DNA of 64,000 bases. Source: Bacillus pumilus. Its GTDB lineage: Bacteria > Bacillota > Bacilli > Bacillales > Bacillaceae. Location: positions 3,391,001-3,455,000 of the forward strand of contig NZ_CP101833.1 of NCBI RefSeq assembly GCF_024498355.1. Reading direction: 5' to 3'. Positions 1-7,604 of the stretch are shown one piece after another (the first letter of the stretch is position 1; every line of letters begins with the position of its first letter). Made by a program: the position numbers and the translations under genes. The notes beneath the pieces are model-generated. The model made no database searches. It was not told where the DNA came from and was given only the letters and a program-made list of their open reading frames with translations.

Positions 1-504
1 TGCATCATAAACAACTAAAACAGGGAAATCCTTAACAACAAGTTCACGGATTGCCTCCGGACCCAAGTCTTCATAGGCGACTACCTCCGCAGCTTGTACC
101 TTATCGCTTAGAAGGGCAGATAACCCGCCAATGGCAGAAAAGCAAATGGCTTTCTCATTTTTACATGCGTCTTTTACAGATTGACTGCGAGGCCCTTTTC
201 CAATCACACCCTTAACCCCATACTCAAACATAGCTGGCGTATAGGGATCCATACGTGAAGCTGTTGTAGGGGCAATAGAGCCAATAACCTGTCCAGGCTT
301 AGGTGGTGTTGGTCCAGCATAAAAGATGATTTGGTTACGTAAATTGATCGGCAGTTGTTCATTGTTTTCAAACCGCTCCAAAAACCGCTTATGCGCAGCG
401 TCCCTCGCTACATAAATAACTCCATTTAAAAAGACTTCATCCCCTGCATGTAAACTTAAAACATCTTTACTAGTAAGTGGTGTTTCTATATACACTTTAG
501 CCAT
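1..504 (-). CDS. Class I fumarase / tartrate dehydratase beta subunit (partial)
   Basis: This is the C-terminal-type (beta) half of an iron-sulfur class I fumarate hydratase or L(+)-tartrate dehydratase, which adds or removes water across a dicarboxylate double bond. It starts at ATG 504 (MAKVYIETPLT) and 168 codons are visible before the window ends, so the last residues are missing. Family-typical stretches are readable: YAGPTPPKPGQVIGS at about residues 57-71 and GVKGVIGKG near residue 93. It lies 24 bases after the alpha gene and must be its partner. Fumarase and tartrate dehydratase cannot be told apart from sequence alone; the inducible sigma-54 context argues for a catabolic dicarboxylate rather than the housekeeping TCA enzyme. 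Confidence 0.85.
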   Translation of the reverse strand, partial: MAKVYIETPLTSKDVLSLHAGDEVFLNGVIYVARDAAHKRFLERFENNEQLPINLRNQIIFYAGPTPPKPGQVIGSIAPTTASRMDPYTPAMFEYGVKGVIGKGPRSQSVKDACKNEKAICFSAIGGLSALLSDKVQAAEVVAYEDLGPEAIRELVVKDFPVLVVYDA

Positions 505-528
505 TATTTAGCACCTTCTTTTCTGAAT

Positions 529-1407
529 TTAAATGAAGCAGGATTTTTTTCGCGCTGCGTGACATTGAATATTTACCGCAACTGGTAGAGCTGTGATATG
601 ACATCCGTATGTTTCAGCAGACACCCATAAGGATGTATTTGTTCCGCCCAGCCCCTGCGGACCAATACCCGTCTTGTTAATTTCTTCAAGCAATTCTTTT
701 TCTAGCTGTGCAATATGTGGTTCGGGATGGTACTGGCCAATATCACGCAGAACCGCCTTCTTAGCGATTTCTGTTACTTTGTCAAAGCTTCCACCGATCC
801 CAACACCAACCACAATCGGCGGGCATGCTCTTCCACCTGCTGCTATAATAGTGTCCAGCACAAACTTCTTCACTCCTTCAACTCCCTCTCCCGGAAGCAG
901 AAATTTCATGGCGCTCATATTCTCACTTCCGCCACCTTTTGGCAAAACCGTTAATTTAATTTGGTTTCCAGCAACGAGTTTGGTGTGTATCACACCCGGC
1001 GTGTTATCGTTTGTATTTTTCCGGAGTAACGGATCTCCAACAATAGAGTTGCGCAAATAGCCTTCTTTGTAGCCTTTGCGAATCCCTTCGTGGATCGCCT
1101 CTTCAAAATTTCCTCCGTGAATGTACACGTCCTGCCCGACTTCAGCGAAAACAACCGTTAGTCCTGTATCATGGCAGTACGGACGATCTTCTTTTGCGGC
1201 TAATGAAGCGTTCTCAATAAGCTGATCAATAATGGATTTTCCTAACGGCGACTGCTCCGATTCTCTCGCTCTATGAAATCCTTCTACAATATCATCTGGC
1301 AGTTTGTAACAAGCCTCCCAGCAAAGTGTTGCTACTGTGTCACGAATTTGGTCAACGGAAATTTTTCTCACTGTGCTGCGAATTTGGTCAATTGAAACTT
1401 CACTCAT
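529..1407 (-). CDS. Class I fumarase / tartrate dehydratase alpha subunit
   Basis: This 292-residue protein is the alpha half of a two-subunit [4Fe-4S] hydro-lyase. Candidate cluster cysteines lie in YCHDTG (about residue 78), RACPP (about residue 194) and the C-terminal QCHAARK. The glycine-rich LPKGGGSENMS loop near residue 156 is typical of the family. The N-terminus carries a tandem near-duplicate: SIDQIRSTVRK is followed at once by SVDQIRDTVAT, so a short segment seems to have been doubled. The gene is first in the operon, behind a sigma-54 promoter, and is followed by the beta subunit. Substrate (fumarate, mesaconate or tartrate) is not resolved. Confidence 0.88.
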   Translation of the reverse strand: MSEVSIDQIRSTVRKISVDQIRDTVATLCWEACYKLPDDIVEGFHRARESEQSPLGKSIIDQLIENASLAAKEDRPYCHDTGLTVVFAEVGQDVYIHGGNFEEAIHEGIRKGYKEGYLRNSIVGDPLLRKNTNDNTPGVIHTKLVAGNQIKLTVLPKGGGSENMSAMKFLLPGEGVEGVKKFVLDTIIAAGGRACPPIVVGVGIGGSFDKVTEIAKKAVLRDIGQYHPEPHIAQLEKELLEEINKTGIGPQGLGGTNTSLWVSAETYGCHITALPVAVNIQCHAARKKSCFI

Positions 1408-1452
1408 GCTTTTTCTCCACCTTTATGTTTTTTGTCTTTCATTATCGTAAGA

Positions 1453-1469
1453 TGCATTTTTCGTGCCAA
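1453..1469 (-). promoter_or_regulatory. Sigma-54 (SigL) -24/-12 promoter for the fumarase operon
   Basis: Read on the minus strand the site is TTGGCACGAAAAATGCA. It has the invariant GG of the -24 element and the GC of the -12 element at sigma-54 spacing, with one departure from TTGGCAC-N5-TTGCA. It lies 46 bases upstream of the alpha start codon. The neighbouring upstream gene encodes a sigma-54-dependent activator, which makes the call strong. Confidence 0.85.
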
Positions 1470-1591
1470 CATTGCTAATACCTAAAATTCTCTTACGAAA
1501 AATACAAAAATTCCTTTGTTTACAGCGGTTTGCCTAGAATGAACATCTTTATAAGAAAGAAAATTATGGGGCTTTAATGCAATTTATACTT

Positions 1592-1626
1592 TTTCATATT
1601 CGAAACGTTCATTTCATTTTTGAAAC
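1592..1626. promoter_or_regulatory. Paired upstream activator sites for the sigma-54 regulator
   Basis: Two copies of an inverted repeat, TTTCATATTCGAAAC (1592-1606) and TTTCATTTTTGAAAC (1612-1626), start exactly 20 bases apart, about two helical turns. They sit some 125-155 bases upstream of the -24/-12 promoter, the usual place for an enhancer bound by a Fis-type sigma-54 activator. That the product of the 3219-5132 gene binds here is inference. Confidence 0.65.
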
Positions 1627-1636
1627 AAAAAAAGAA

Positions 1637-1652
1637 GGCTAATTGCCTTCTC
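1637..1652. repeat. Left 16-bp direct repeat flanking the IS
   Basis: GGCTAATTGCCTTCTC occurs here and again at 3200-3215, immediately outside the two ends of the IS1182-family element. The best reading is target duplication. The joined sequence rebuilds a rho-independent terminator. Confidence 0.8.
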
Positions 1653-3199
1653 AGATTGTAGAGAAACTCATGTTTTTCTACAATCTTTTTTATTTTCATC
1701 GTAATTATGATGGATGAGATTTAATGAAAAAGGCCTCCCACACACCTAGCCTAGCTTCGCTAGGTGTGTGGCAATCTTCTTCATGTTCTGACACGCAGCT
1801 GTGAGAAGCACTTGCTCACTCACATTTTGTTTTCCCCTCAACCGGCAGTAGCGAAGCCCGTGCAGTTGTTTTGAATCTGCAAAGCTTCGCTCTATTTTTT
1901 CTTTTCTTTTTTTATATAGCTCTTTTCCAGAGGCAGACAGACGATTTTGTCTGATCTTTTCTTTGTGTTCCTCCCATACATGTCTTGAGATCACTTTCTG
2001 ATGATTTTTCGATCTTGTACAGCTCTCAAGGAAAGGACACGATACGCATTTTTTAGGGTCTGATTTGTAGAACCTATAACCTTTTCGATCAGTTGTCGTA
2101 TATAATAGCTTCTCGCCATTTGGGCAGATGTAGTGATCAGATTCAGAATCATACTGAAATTTCCACTTCTCAAATAATCCTCTTGTTGGATGAAAGCGTC
2201 TATGTGCGATGACACCAAAAATATGGCGATCCGATAAACCTTTACAGATTGAGGTTGTCAAATAACCAGAATCAAGGGCAACAGCTTCTACTTGAAAACC
2301 AAATCGGGCGATTTGGTGATCCAATCGATCAAGATACGGAATAGAATCATGGATATTGCCGGGGGTGACATGGGCATCCGTGATGATATTGTACTTCATA
2401 TCCGTTGTACGGTGGTCTAGGTAGAAAAAGCCTTCCGGTTTATTTTCACGATAAAGATAGCCACTTTCAGGGTCAGTCATACTTTGACGAATGTCTTTTT
2501 TTGTTTTCACCTCCTCTTTTACCTTTAAGGGCTTTTTTCCGTGTGCCACCCGCTCTTCTTGGATCGCTTCTTCTAATTCATTTATATAGTTCTGGGTATC
2601 TTGTTCAATCGTTTTTCTCGTATATTTATGTTTATTGGCATTGGCTTTAAGATGAGTTGAATCAGTAAAAAGAACGCGGCCTCCTACCATATCATGATTG
2701 ATGGCTTGAAGCACAATTTCATCAAAAATATCTTGAAAAATCGTTGTATCTTTGAATCGAGTACGACGATTCCAGCTAATGGTCGAGTGATGAGGAACGG
2801 GGTCATTGATGTTCAAACCTAAAAACCATCTATACGCCATGTTATAGTAAATTTCTTTTTCAAGTTGTCTTTCAGAACGGATACCGTACAGGTATCCGAT
2901 AAACATCATTTTGAACAAAATAAGTGGATCAAGAGAAAGGCGACCTTTATTCTCGCTATAATACGGTTTTACTTTATCTACGATAAATGTAAAATCAATG
3001 TACTGATCAATTTTACGAAGCAGGTGATCCTCTTCGACCAGTTGATCTAGCAATACAAATTCGGCTTCGTGCTGATAAGAATTTCTAGTGTGGAACATGA
3101 GAAAAACACCTTCCTTTAGTATGCTTTTCTCTATTATAAAATGAGGAGATGGAAAGTTTAAGGGAAAAAATAAAGCTGTCGAGATTTTCTCGACAGCCT
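1653..3199 (-). mobile_element. IS1182-family insertion sequence, apparently complete
   Basis: The 1547-bp element is bounded by the 16-bp direct repeat. Its ends form an imperfect inverted repeat, AGATTGTAGAGAAA on the left against AGGCTGTCGAGAAA read inward from the right (11 of 14 identical). Each end can also fold on itself: a hairpin of GATTGTAGA/TCTACAATC on the left and GCTGTCGAGA/TCTCGACAGC on the right. A further long hairpin overlaps the transposase stop near 1738-1772. The element landed in the terminator of the sigma-54 activator gene, downstream of that gene and upstream of the fumarase enhancer sites, so neither coding region is broken. Confidence 0.85.
1746..3098 (-). CDS. IS1182-family DDE transposase
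   Basis: An uninterrupted 450-residue transposase fills the element. The N-terminal third carries the IS1182/IS5-type recognition region (LSLDPLILFKMMFIGYLYG near residue 55 and the RWFLGL motif). A DDE catalytic core follows, with FTDSTHLKANANK near residue 143 and a DSGY motif near residue 276. A cysteine-containing stretch (CVSCPFLESC) and the YKKRKEKIERSFADSK segment lie towards the C-terminus, as in this family. No frameshift or stop is seen, so the copy may still be active. Length is normal for the family. Confidence 0.92.
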   Translation of the reverse strand: MFHTRNSYQHEAEFVLLDQLVEEDHLLRKIDQYIDFTFIVDKVKPYYSENKGRLSLDPLILFKMMFIGYLYGIRSERQLEKEIYYNMAYRWFLGLNINDPVPHHSTISWNRRTRFKDTTIFQDIFDEIVLQAINHDMVGGRVLFTDSTHLKANANKHKYTRKTIEQDTQNYINELEEAIQEERVAHGKKPLKVKEEVKTKKDIRQSMTDPESGYLYRENKPEGFFYLDHRTTDMKYNIITDAHVTPGNIHDSIPYLDRLDHQIARFGFQVEAVALDSGYLTTSICKGLSDRHIFGVIAHRRFHPTRGLFEKWKFQYDSESDHYICPNGEKLLYTTTDRKGYRFYKSDPKKCVSCPFLESCTRSKNHQKVISRHVWEEHKEKIRQNRLSASGKELYKKRKEKIERSFADSKQLHGLRYCRLRGKQNVSEQVLLTAACQNMKKIATHLAKLG

Positions 3200-3215
3200 G
3201 GCTAATTGCCTTCTC
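3200..3215. repeat. Right 16-bp direct repeat flanking the IS
   Basis: Second copy of GGCTAATTGCCTTCTC. It lies directly downstream of the activator gene stop and is half of the activator's original terminator hairpin (GAAGGC-AATTA-GCCTTC followed by a T run on the minus strand). Confidence 0.8.
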
Positions 3216-3218
3216 TTT

Positions 3219-5132
3219 TTACTCTACTATTTGTTCGTTATTATCGATTTGTAATTTCCTCCATAGAGTGGTTTTACTGATATTGTATACCTCGCATAAG
3301 CGCTCTTTGTTTCCATCATATTCATTTAACAACTTTCTCCAAATGTCCGTCTCCATTTTTCTGAAATCTGTTGAAATCTCTACTTCGAGTTTTTGTACTG
3401 TTTTTTGCTTCTTTTTTATCGATTGAATAATTTGCGAAACAAGATCCTGTGTAATCGTTCCTTCCGGCGTACAAATAACTAAACGATGAATCGCATTTTG
3501 AAGTTCTCTTGCGTTCCCGAGCCACTGATGATCAAGTAAAGGAAGGAATACGTCTGTATTTCCCCAAACCAACACTTGATTTTCTTGCTGCATTTCTGCT
3601 TTTAAAAATGAAATGGCTAAAGGAATGATATCTTCTTTTCGATCACGAAGCGGGATTAAACTCAGCTCCAACACGCTAAGTCGGTAATATAAATCTTCTC
3701 GAAACGACCCTTCCTTCGTTAAATCAAATAACGGCTTGTTCGTTGCACATATTACGCGAACATCAATCGGAATAATACGGTCTCCTCCAATTCTTCTTAC
3801 TTCTTTTTCCTGTAGCACACGCAGCAATTTCGCTTGAAAAGGGAGAGAAATTTCCCCGATTTCATCTAAAAACAGCGAACCGCCATGTGCTAATTCAAAC
3901 AGGCCAGGCCTGCCGCCTTTAATCGCACCGGTAAACGCCCCTTCCACATACCCAAACAATTCGCTTTCCAATAAATTCTCGCTTAGCGCAGCACAATTAA
4001 CCGAAACAAACGGTCCTTTGTTTCTTTTGCTTGCATTATGGATGCTTTGTGCAAATAATTCTTTTCCCGTTCCTGTTTCTCCATAGAGTAATATCGTCGC
4101 TTCAGACTGAGCATATGATCTAGCTTCGGTGACCACCTGGTTCATTTCAGTATTAGTGGTGACAAAGTCATCAAACGTATTTTTTGCCGTCAACCCTCGA
4201 TCATTCAGCCGCTTTCGTATATTCAACTCCATGTTTTGAATTTTACTTATTTCCTGGTATATTCCTACTGATCCTTGGAAAATAGAATCAATATAAATAG
4301 GAATATGATGAATGACGATCTTTTTCCCATTTGCTAACGTATGAAGCATTTCACGCTCTTCTTTTTTCTCCTGGATGACGTTCAGCAAAACGGGATCTGT
4401 AAAACAGTCCCAATATTTTCGACCGGCGATATCCTGTGGAAACCCGAATATCCTTTTAGCTGCGTCATTATATACTTTAATAATACCGTCCGAATCAATT
4501 GTAAGTACCGCCTCATGGATGACATCCAGAATTGACTGCATTTCCTTTGTTTTCGTTCGTTCACTTGTCTGAGCCCGAAGAACATTCATGGCCGTCTCCA
4601 ATGCTGTGAGCACTGACTCTTCACTAGACTTCAGCAAATGGCTATGAACGTGATGCTGAAGCGCAATTTGCGCAGAAACTCTATCTCCGATAATGGCTTC
4701 GACTTTTTCATCTTCAATTAATCTTTTCACAACATCTTCAATGCTTCCGTCTGCATCTGTAACGAATATTAACTGCAGTTGATCGGACAGTTCCATCACG
4801 CGGCTTGGTTTAGACAAAATATTTGCTGGAGTAATGATAGCAATTTTTTTGTAACCGCTACGGGCAACAGCACTAATCGATTTCAAAATATCTGCCGGGG
4901 TAACCGGTACATCAATTACCGGTAACTCTTGCATTTTTCGAAGAGATTTGGCCATGCCTCCCCTTGAAATAATCACTCTCGTTGCCGGTTTAATTTGCTG
5001 CTGCCAGGGATTTTCAGGATCACCTGATATTAGTAGCGAGAACGGAATATCTGTTTTTTCACGAAGCTGCATTGCATCTTTTGCAAGCTCTGGATACGGA
5101 GCAATAATTAAAATATCTTCCAATCTCTTCAC
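3219..5132 (-). CDS. Sigma-54-dependent activator with PrpR-type sensor domain
   Basis: The 637-residue protein has four recognisable parts. Residues about 1-185 form a PrpR_N-type sensory region, which in relatives responds to propionate-pathway or similar small acids. A PAS domain follows at about 195-300 (IIKVYNDAAKRIFGFP). The AAA+ domain covers about 325-550, with Walker A GETGTGKE, the sigma-54 contact loop GAFTGA and the LFLDEIGE Walker B. A Fis-type helix-turn-helix closes the protein (NISKTTLWRKLQ). It is encoded upstream of, and in the same direction as, the fumarase genes, whose promoter is of the sigma-54 type, so it is very likely their activator. The inducer is unknown. Confidence 0.9.
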   Translation of the reverse strand: MKRLEDILIIAPYPELAKDAMQLREKTDIPFSLLISGDPENPWQQQIKPATRVIISRGGMAKSLRKMQELPVIDVPVTPADILKSISAVARSGYKKIAIITPANILSKPSRVMELSDQLQLIFVTDADGSIEDVVKRLIEDEKVEAIIGDRVSAQIALQHHVHSHLLKSSEESVLTALETAMNVLRAQTSERTKTKEMQSILDVIHEAVLTIDSDGIIKVYNDAAKRIFGFPQDIAGRKYWDCFTDPVLLNVIQEKKEEREMLHTLANGKKIVIHHIPIYIDSIFQGSVGIYQEISKIQNMELNIRKRLNDRGLTAKNTFDDFVTTNTEMNQVVTEARSYAQSEATILLYGETGTGKELFAQSIHNASKRNKGPFVSVNCAALSENLLESELFGYVEGAFTGAIKGGRPGLFELAHGGSLFLDEIGEISLPFQAKLLRVLQEKEVRRIGGDRIIPIDVRVICATNKPLFDLTKEGSFREDLYYRLSVLELSLIPLRDRKEDIIPLAISFLKAEMQQENQVLVWGNTDVFLPLLDHQWLGNARELQNAIHRLVICTPEGTITQDLVSQIIQSIKKKQKTVQKLEVEISTDFRKMETDIWRKLLNEYDGNKERLCEVYNISKTTLWRKLQIDNNEQIVE

Positions 5133-5643
5133 CTTCTAATGTTCATTATATATCCACACTTTAATCCAACTGTAAAAAATGGTCAAACTATCAAAAAATA
5201 TTATTTTCCCTTACAGATCCTATAATAAAACAGAACAATGCTATTAACCGGATAAGATTGTTCTACTCTTTGTTTTCTACAAAATTAGGGGTAACTTCCT
5301 TCAATTACTTGTGCTTACTTTATAATGATTTTTTCGTAAAAGTGTGCCTTAACGCATAATTACTTTACAAACTTTATGCTTAAATCAGGTTTTATGTATA
5401 GTAGTAATGTTCCCTATAAGTTACAAAAAAAGAGGGTACAGCTGTACCAGAATGGAAAAACGAAAATATCTAGGGCTTCATTATATAGAAAGCTGTCAGA
5501 AGTGAATAATTAGTCACTCTTTATTCCATATAAGGCCCCGATTGTAGAGTTCTCTAATTACGTAGCAGACCAAATACTGTACAGCAATCAAAAAAAAAAC
5601 TGTAATCTAAATTTAACGATTGTGAGGAGGTACGTTCAATAAA
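5133..5643. other. Intergenic stretch with a perfect 14-bp palindrome
   Basis: No gene is supported here. The stretch is AT-rich and contains the perfect palindrome GGTACAGCTGTACC at 5435-5448, and a possible -10 (TATAAT) near 5221. It separates the Bacillus-type sigma-54 regulon from the foreign-looking island. Confidence 0.5.
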
Positions 5644-5684
5644 TTGACAACTAGATTTAAACCGTGATATAGTTAGCTTACTAA
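5644..5684 (+). promoter_or_regulatory. marR promoter and operator
   Basis: TTGACA (5644-5649), an 18-base spacer and TATAGT (5668-5673) form a sigma-A promoter. TTAGCTTACTAA (5673-5684) overlaps the -10 and start region. It matches the TTAG-N4-CTAA pattern repeated at 6157 and 6344, as expected for an autoregulated MarR gene. Confidence 0.7.
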
Positions 5685-5711
5685 ATACATTTTAGTGGTG
5701 GAGGAATATCT

Positions 5712-6137
5712 ATGAATGATAAGGTTGATTGCGATATTCGTCAGTCGCTAGATAAAATTTCATTTCAAATGCGTCGAGATTATAGTAAAAGTCTAAGAGA
5801 ACTTAATCTTTATGTAGGCCAAGATAATTTACTCTATCGTCTGTGGTCAGATGATGGGTTAACACAAATGCAACTATGTGAACATTTAAAATGTGAACCG
5901 CCTACGGTCACAAATATGGTTAAATCATTGGAGCAAAACGGTTTTATTTACCGTCAACGTGACAAACAAGATGCAAGGGTTATGCGAATTTATCTAACGC
6001 AAAAAGGCAAAGAATTAGAAGAACCGGTTGAGTTCATATGGAAACAACAGCGAGAAAAACTACTCCATTCAATCTTACCGGAAGAACGTTTATTATTGAG
6101 GGATCTTATGAAGCGTATGGAGAGAAACTTGCTCTAA
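5712..6137 (+). CDS. MarR-family transcriptional regulator
   Basis: This 141-residue winged-helix repressor starts at ATG 5712 behind GGTGGAGG. The recognition region is LTQMQLCEHLKCEPPTVTNM (about residues 55-74), and the wing contains RQRDKQDARVMRIYLTQKG, the usual MarR D-x-R signature. Cysteines at residue 6 (VDCDI) and in CEHLKC could sense electrophiles or oxidants, though that is inference. It is the first gene of the acquired island and is flanked by three copies of one operator sequence, so it probably controls itself and the nitroreductase/efflux genes downstream. Confidence 0.88.
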   Translation: MNDKVDCDIRQSLDKISFQMRRDYSKSLRELNLYVGQDNLLYRLWSDDGLTQMQLCEHLKCEPPTVTNMVKSLEQNGFIYRQRDKQDARVMRIYLTQKGKELEEPVEFIWKQQREKLLHSILPEERLLLRDLMKRMERNLL

Positions 6138-6156
6138 GTTTTCTCTGTTCAAATAT

Positions 6157-6168
6157 TTAGTATACTAA
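6157..6168. promoter_or_regulatory. MarR operator, perfect palindrome
   Basis: TTAGTATACTAA just behind the marR stop is a perfect palindrome of the same TTAG-N4-CTAA form as the site in the marR promoter. Confidence 0.6.
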
Positions 6169-6343
6169 ATAAATAACTTCAACCTAAATGTATTAAATAG
6201 TTATAATATCGTTTATCAAATGGATTTCTAAAGGCGCATTGAACCCTTCTTTACAACTAATTTAGAGCCTGAGGATACTAATAGTATTCGAGATACTAGA
6301 AATAAAAAGAAGAACTATCAGAAGATTAACCTCCAGCAGTTAG

Positions 6344-6355
6344 TTAGTAAGCTAA
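6344..6355. promoter_or_regulatory. Third MarR operator
   Basis: TTAGTAAGCTAA is the exact reverse complement of the operator over the marR promoter. It lies 38 bases upstream of the remnant oxygenase gene at 6393, so the lost gene was probably under MarR control. Confidence 0.6.
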
Positions 6356-6392
6356 ATTTTAGTTACTTGGAGAAATAAAAGAGAAGAGATAC

Positions 6393-6807
6393 ATGGGGAA
6401 TAGAAAAGAGATGCAATTAGCACTACAAATGGTTTCTGGATACGGAGCTGAATTCAGCGCTTGGAGGATGCCTGGGACCGACCCAGCAGCCTACACAAAT
6501 ACGGATAATTATGTGGAGCGGGCTAAATTAGCTGAAAAGGAAAATTTCAAATGATCTTTATCGCCGATACTCCAGCATTAACCGGCGACTTAGGACCTCA
6601 GATTCCTATGTTCCCTATGGATCCTATGTTAGCACTAAGTAGTTGCAGGTACCCCCGTACAAGATGCTGATTTCTTGGAAGAATGGTTTTTGGCCGGTGC
6701 ATGTGAAGGCTTCTCGGTTGTTCCACAGAGAATATGAAGGAAAAACATTGCGCGAGAATATGGGAGTACCTTATCAATACGGAAGGCTGAAAGATAACAA
6801 TAACTAA
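6393..6807 (+). pseudogene. Remnant of an NtaA/SnaA/DszA-type flavin monooxygenase
   Basis: Starting at ATG 6393, MQLALQMVSGYGAE and DNYVERAKLAEKENFK match the N-terminus of the intact monooxygenase at 11808 (IKLAIMFVTGYGGE, NAYIELAKLAEQ). A stop and frame change follow, MIFIADTPALTG continues in another frame, then about 300 codons are missing. The C-terminus (DADFLEEWF, CEGFSVVPQ, YEGKTLRENMGVPYQYG) is spread over two frames. It is a deleted and frameshifted paralogue that cannot give a working enzyme. Confidence 0.88.
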
Positions 6808-6824
6808 TAGAGGAGAGGCTTAAA

Positions 6825-7565
6825 ATGAATACCACCCTTGATTTGCTTCAAAACCATACATCAATTCGTTCTTTTACAAATCAACCACTTACAGAGGCAC
6901 AACGAAATGCGATCTTTAAGGCAGCTAATCAAACTTCATCATTCAGTCTACTACAAGTGGTTTCTATCATTAGAATTACAGATCCAGAGCTACGAAAAAA
7001 AGTGATGCAACTTTCTGTAAATCAACCTTATATTGAAGAAGCAGCAGAGTTTTGGATTTTTTGTGCAGATTTTAACAGAAATCATGAAATTGCACCAAAG
7101 GTAGACCTTAATTATATTGAATACCTTTTAATAGGTACATTCGACGCTGGGCTAATGGCTCAAAATGCTCTAACTGCAGCAGAATCACTGGGACTCGGTG
7201 GTGTCTATATCGGTGGAGTAAGAGCGAATATTACTGAATTAACCGAGGTATTAAATTTACCAAAGCATGTGGTTCCTTTAGTAGGGCTATGCATAGGGTA
7301 TCCTTCTGGAGAAAAACCTGGACTAAAACCACGTTTGCCTCAATCGATGGTCATGTTCGAAAATCAGTATCAACCGTTGGATGAAGAAAAATTAGCAACT
7401 TATGACCAACAGATGCGTGAATATTACCAAAATCGTCCTGTTAATGCGCCTTTCACAGTGAAGAAAGTAAAGGGATGGAAAGATCATATTGAGGATCACC
7501 TTGAAAGAAGTAAATTGCCCTTTATGCTTGAGTATTTAAACAAACAAGGATTCGCTAAAAAATAA
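6825..7565 (+). CDS. NfsA-like FMN nitroreductase
   Basis: This 246-residue nitroreductase-family protein uses FMN and NAD(P)H to reduce nitro-aromatics, quinones or similar electrophiles in the cytoplasm. It opens with the family signature HTSIRSFTNQPL and contains the flavin-binding region AAESLGLGGVYIGGVR near residue 125. VGLCIGYPSGEKPGLKPRLPQ near residue 165 is typical of the NfsA/Frp group of oxygen-insensitive NADPH enzymes. The length is normal. The start ATG 6825 follows GGAGAGG. It is 39 bases ahead of the efflux pump gene, and the pair with a MarR regulator suggests a detoxify-and-export unit. Confidence 0.88.
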   Translation: MNTTLDLLQNHTSIRSFTNQPLTEAQRNAIFKAANQTSSFSLLQVVSIIRITDPELRKKVMQLSVNQPYIEEAAEFWIFCADFNRNHEIAPKVDLNYIEYLLIGTFDAGLMAQNALTAAESLGLGGVYIGGVRANITELTEVLNLPKHVVPLVGLCIGYPSGEKPGLKPRLPQSMVMFENQYQPLDEEKLATYDQQMREYYQNRPVNAPFTVKKVKGWKDHIEDHLERSKLPFMLEYLNKQGFAKK

Positions 7566-7604
7566 ACTATTATTAATTAAATTAATTTATAAGGAGATAA
7601 AAAA

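Noticed and set aside
674..1060. Plus-strand open frame opposite the fumarase alpha gene
   Set aside because: It lies wholly within a well-supported gene on the other strand, has no ribosome binding site and no family features.
1738..1772. Long hairpin at the transposase stop taken as an IS end
   Set aside because: It lies about 85 bases inside the left end defined by the direct repeat and terminal inverted repeat; it is more likely the transposase terminator.
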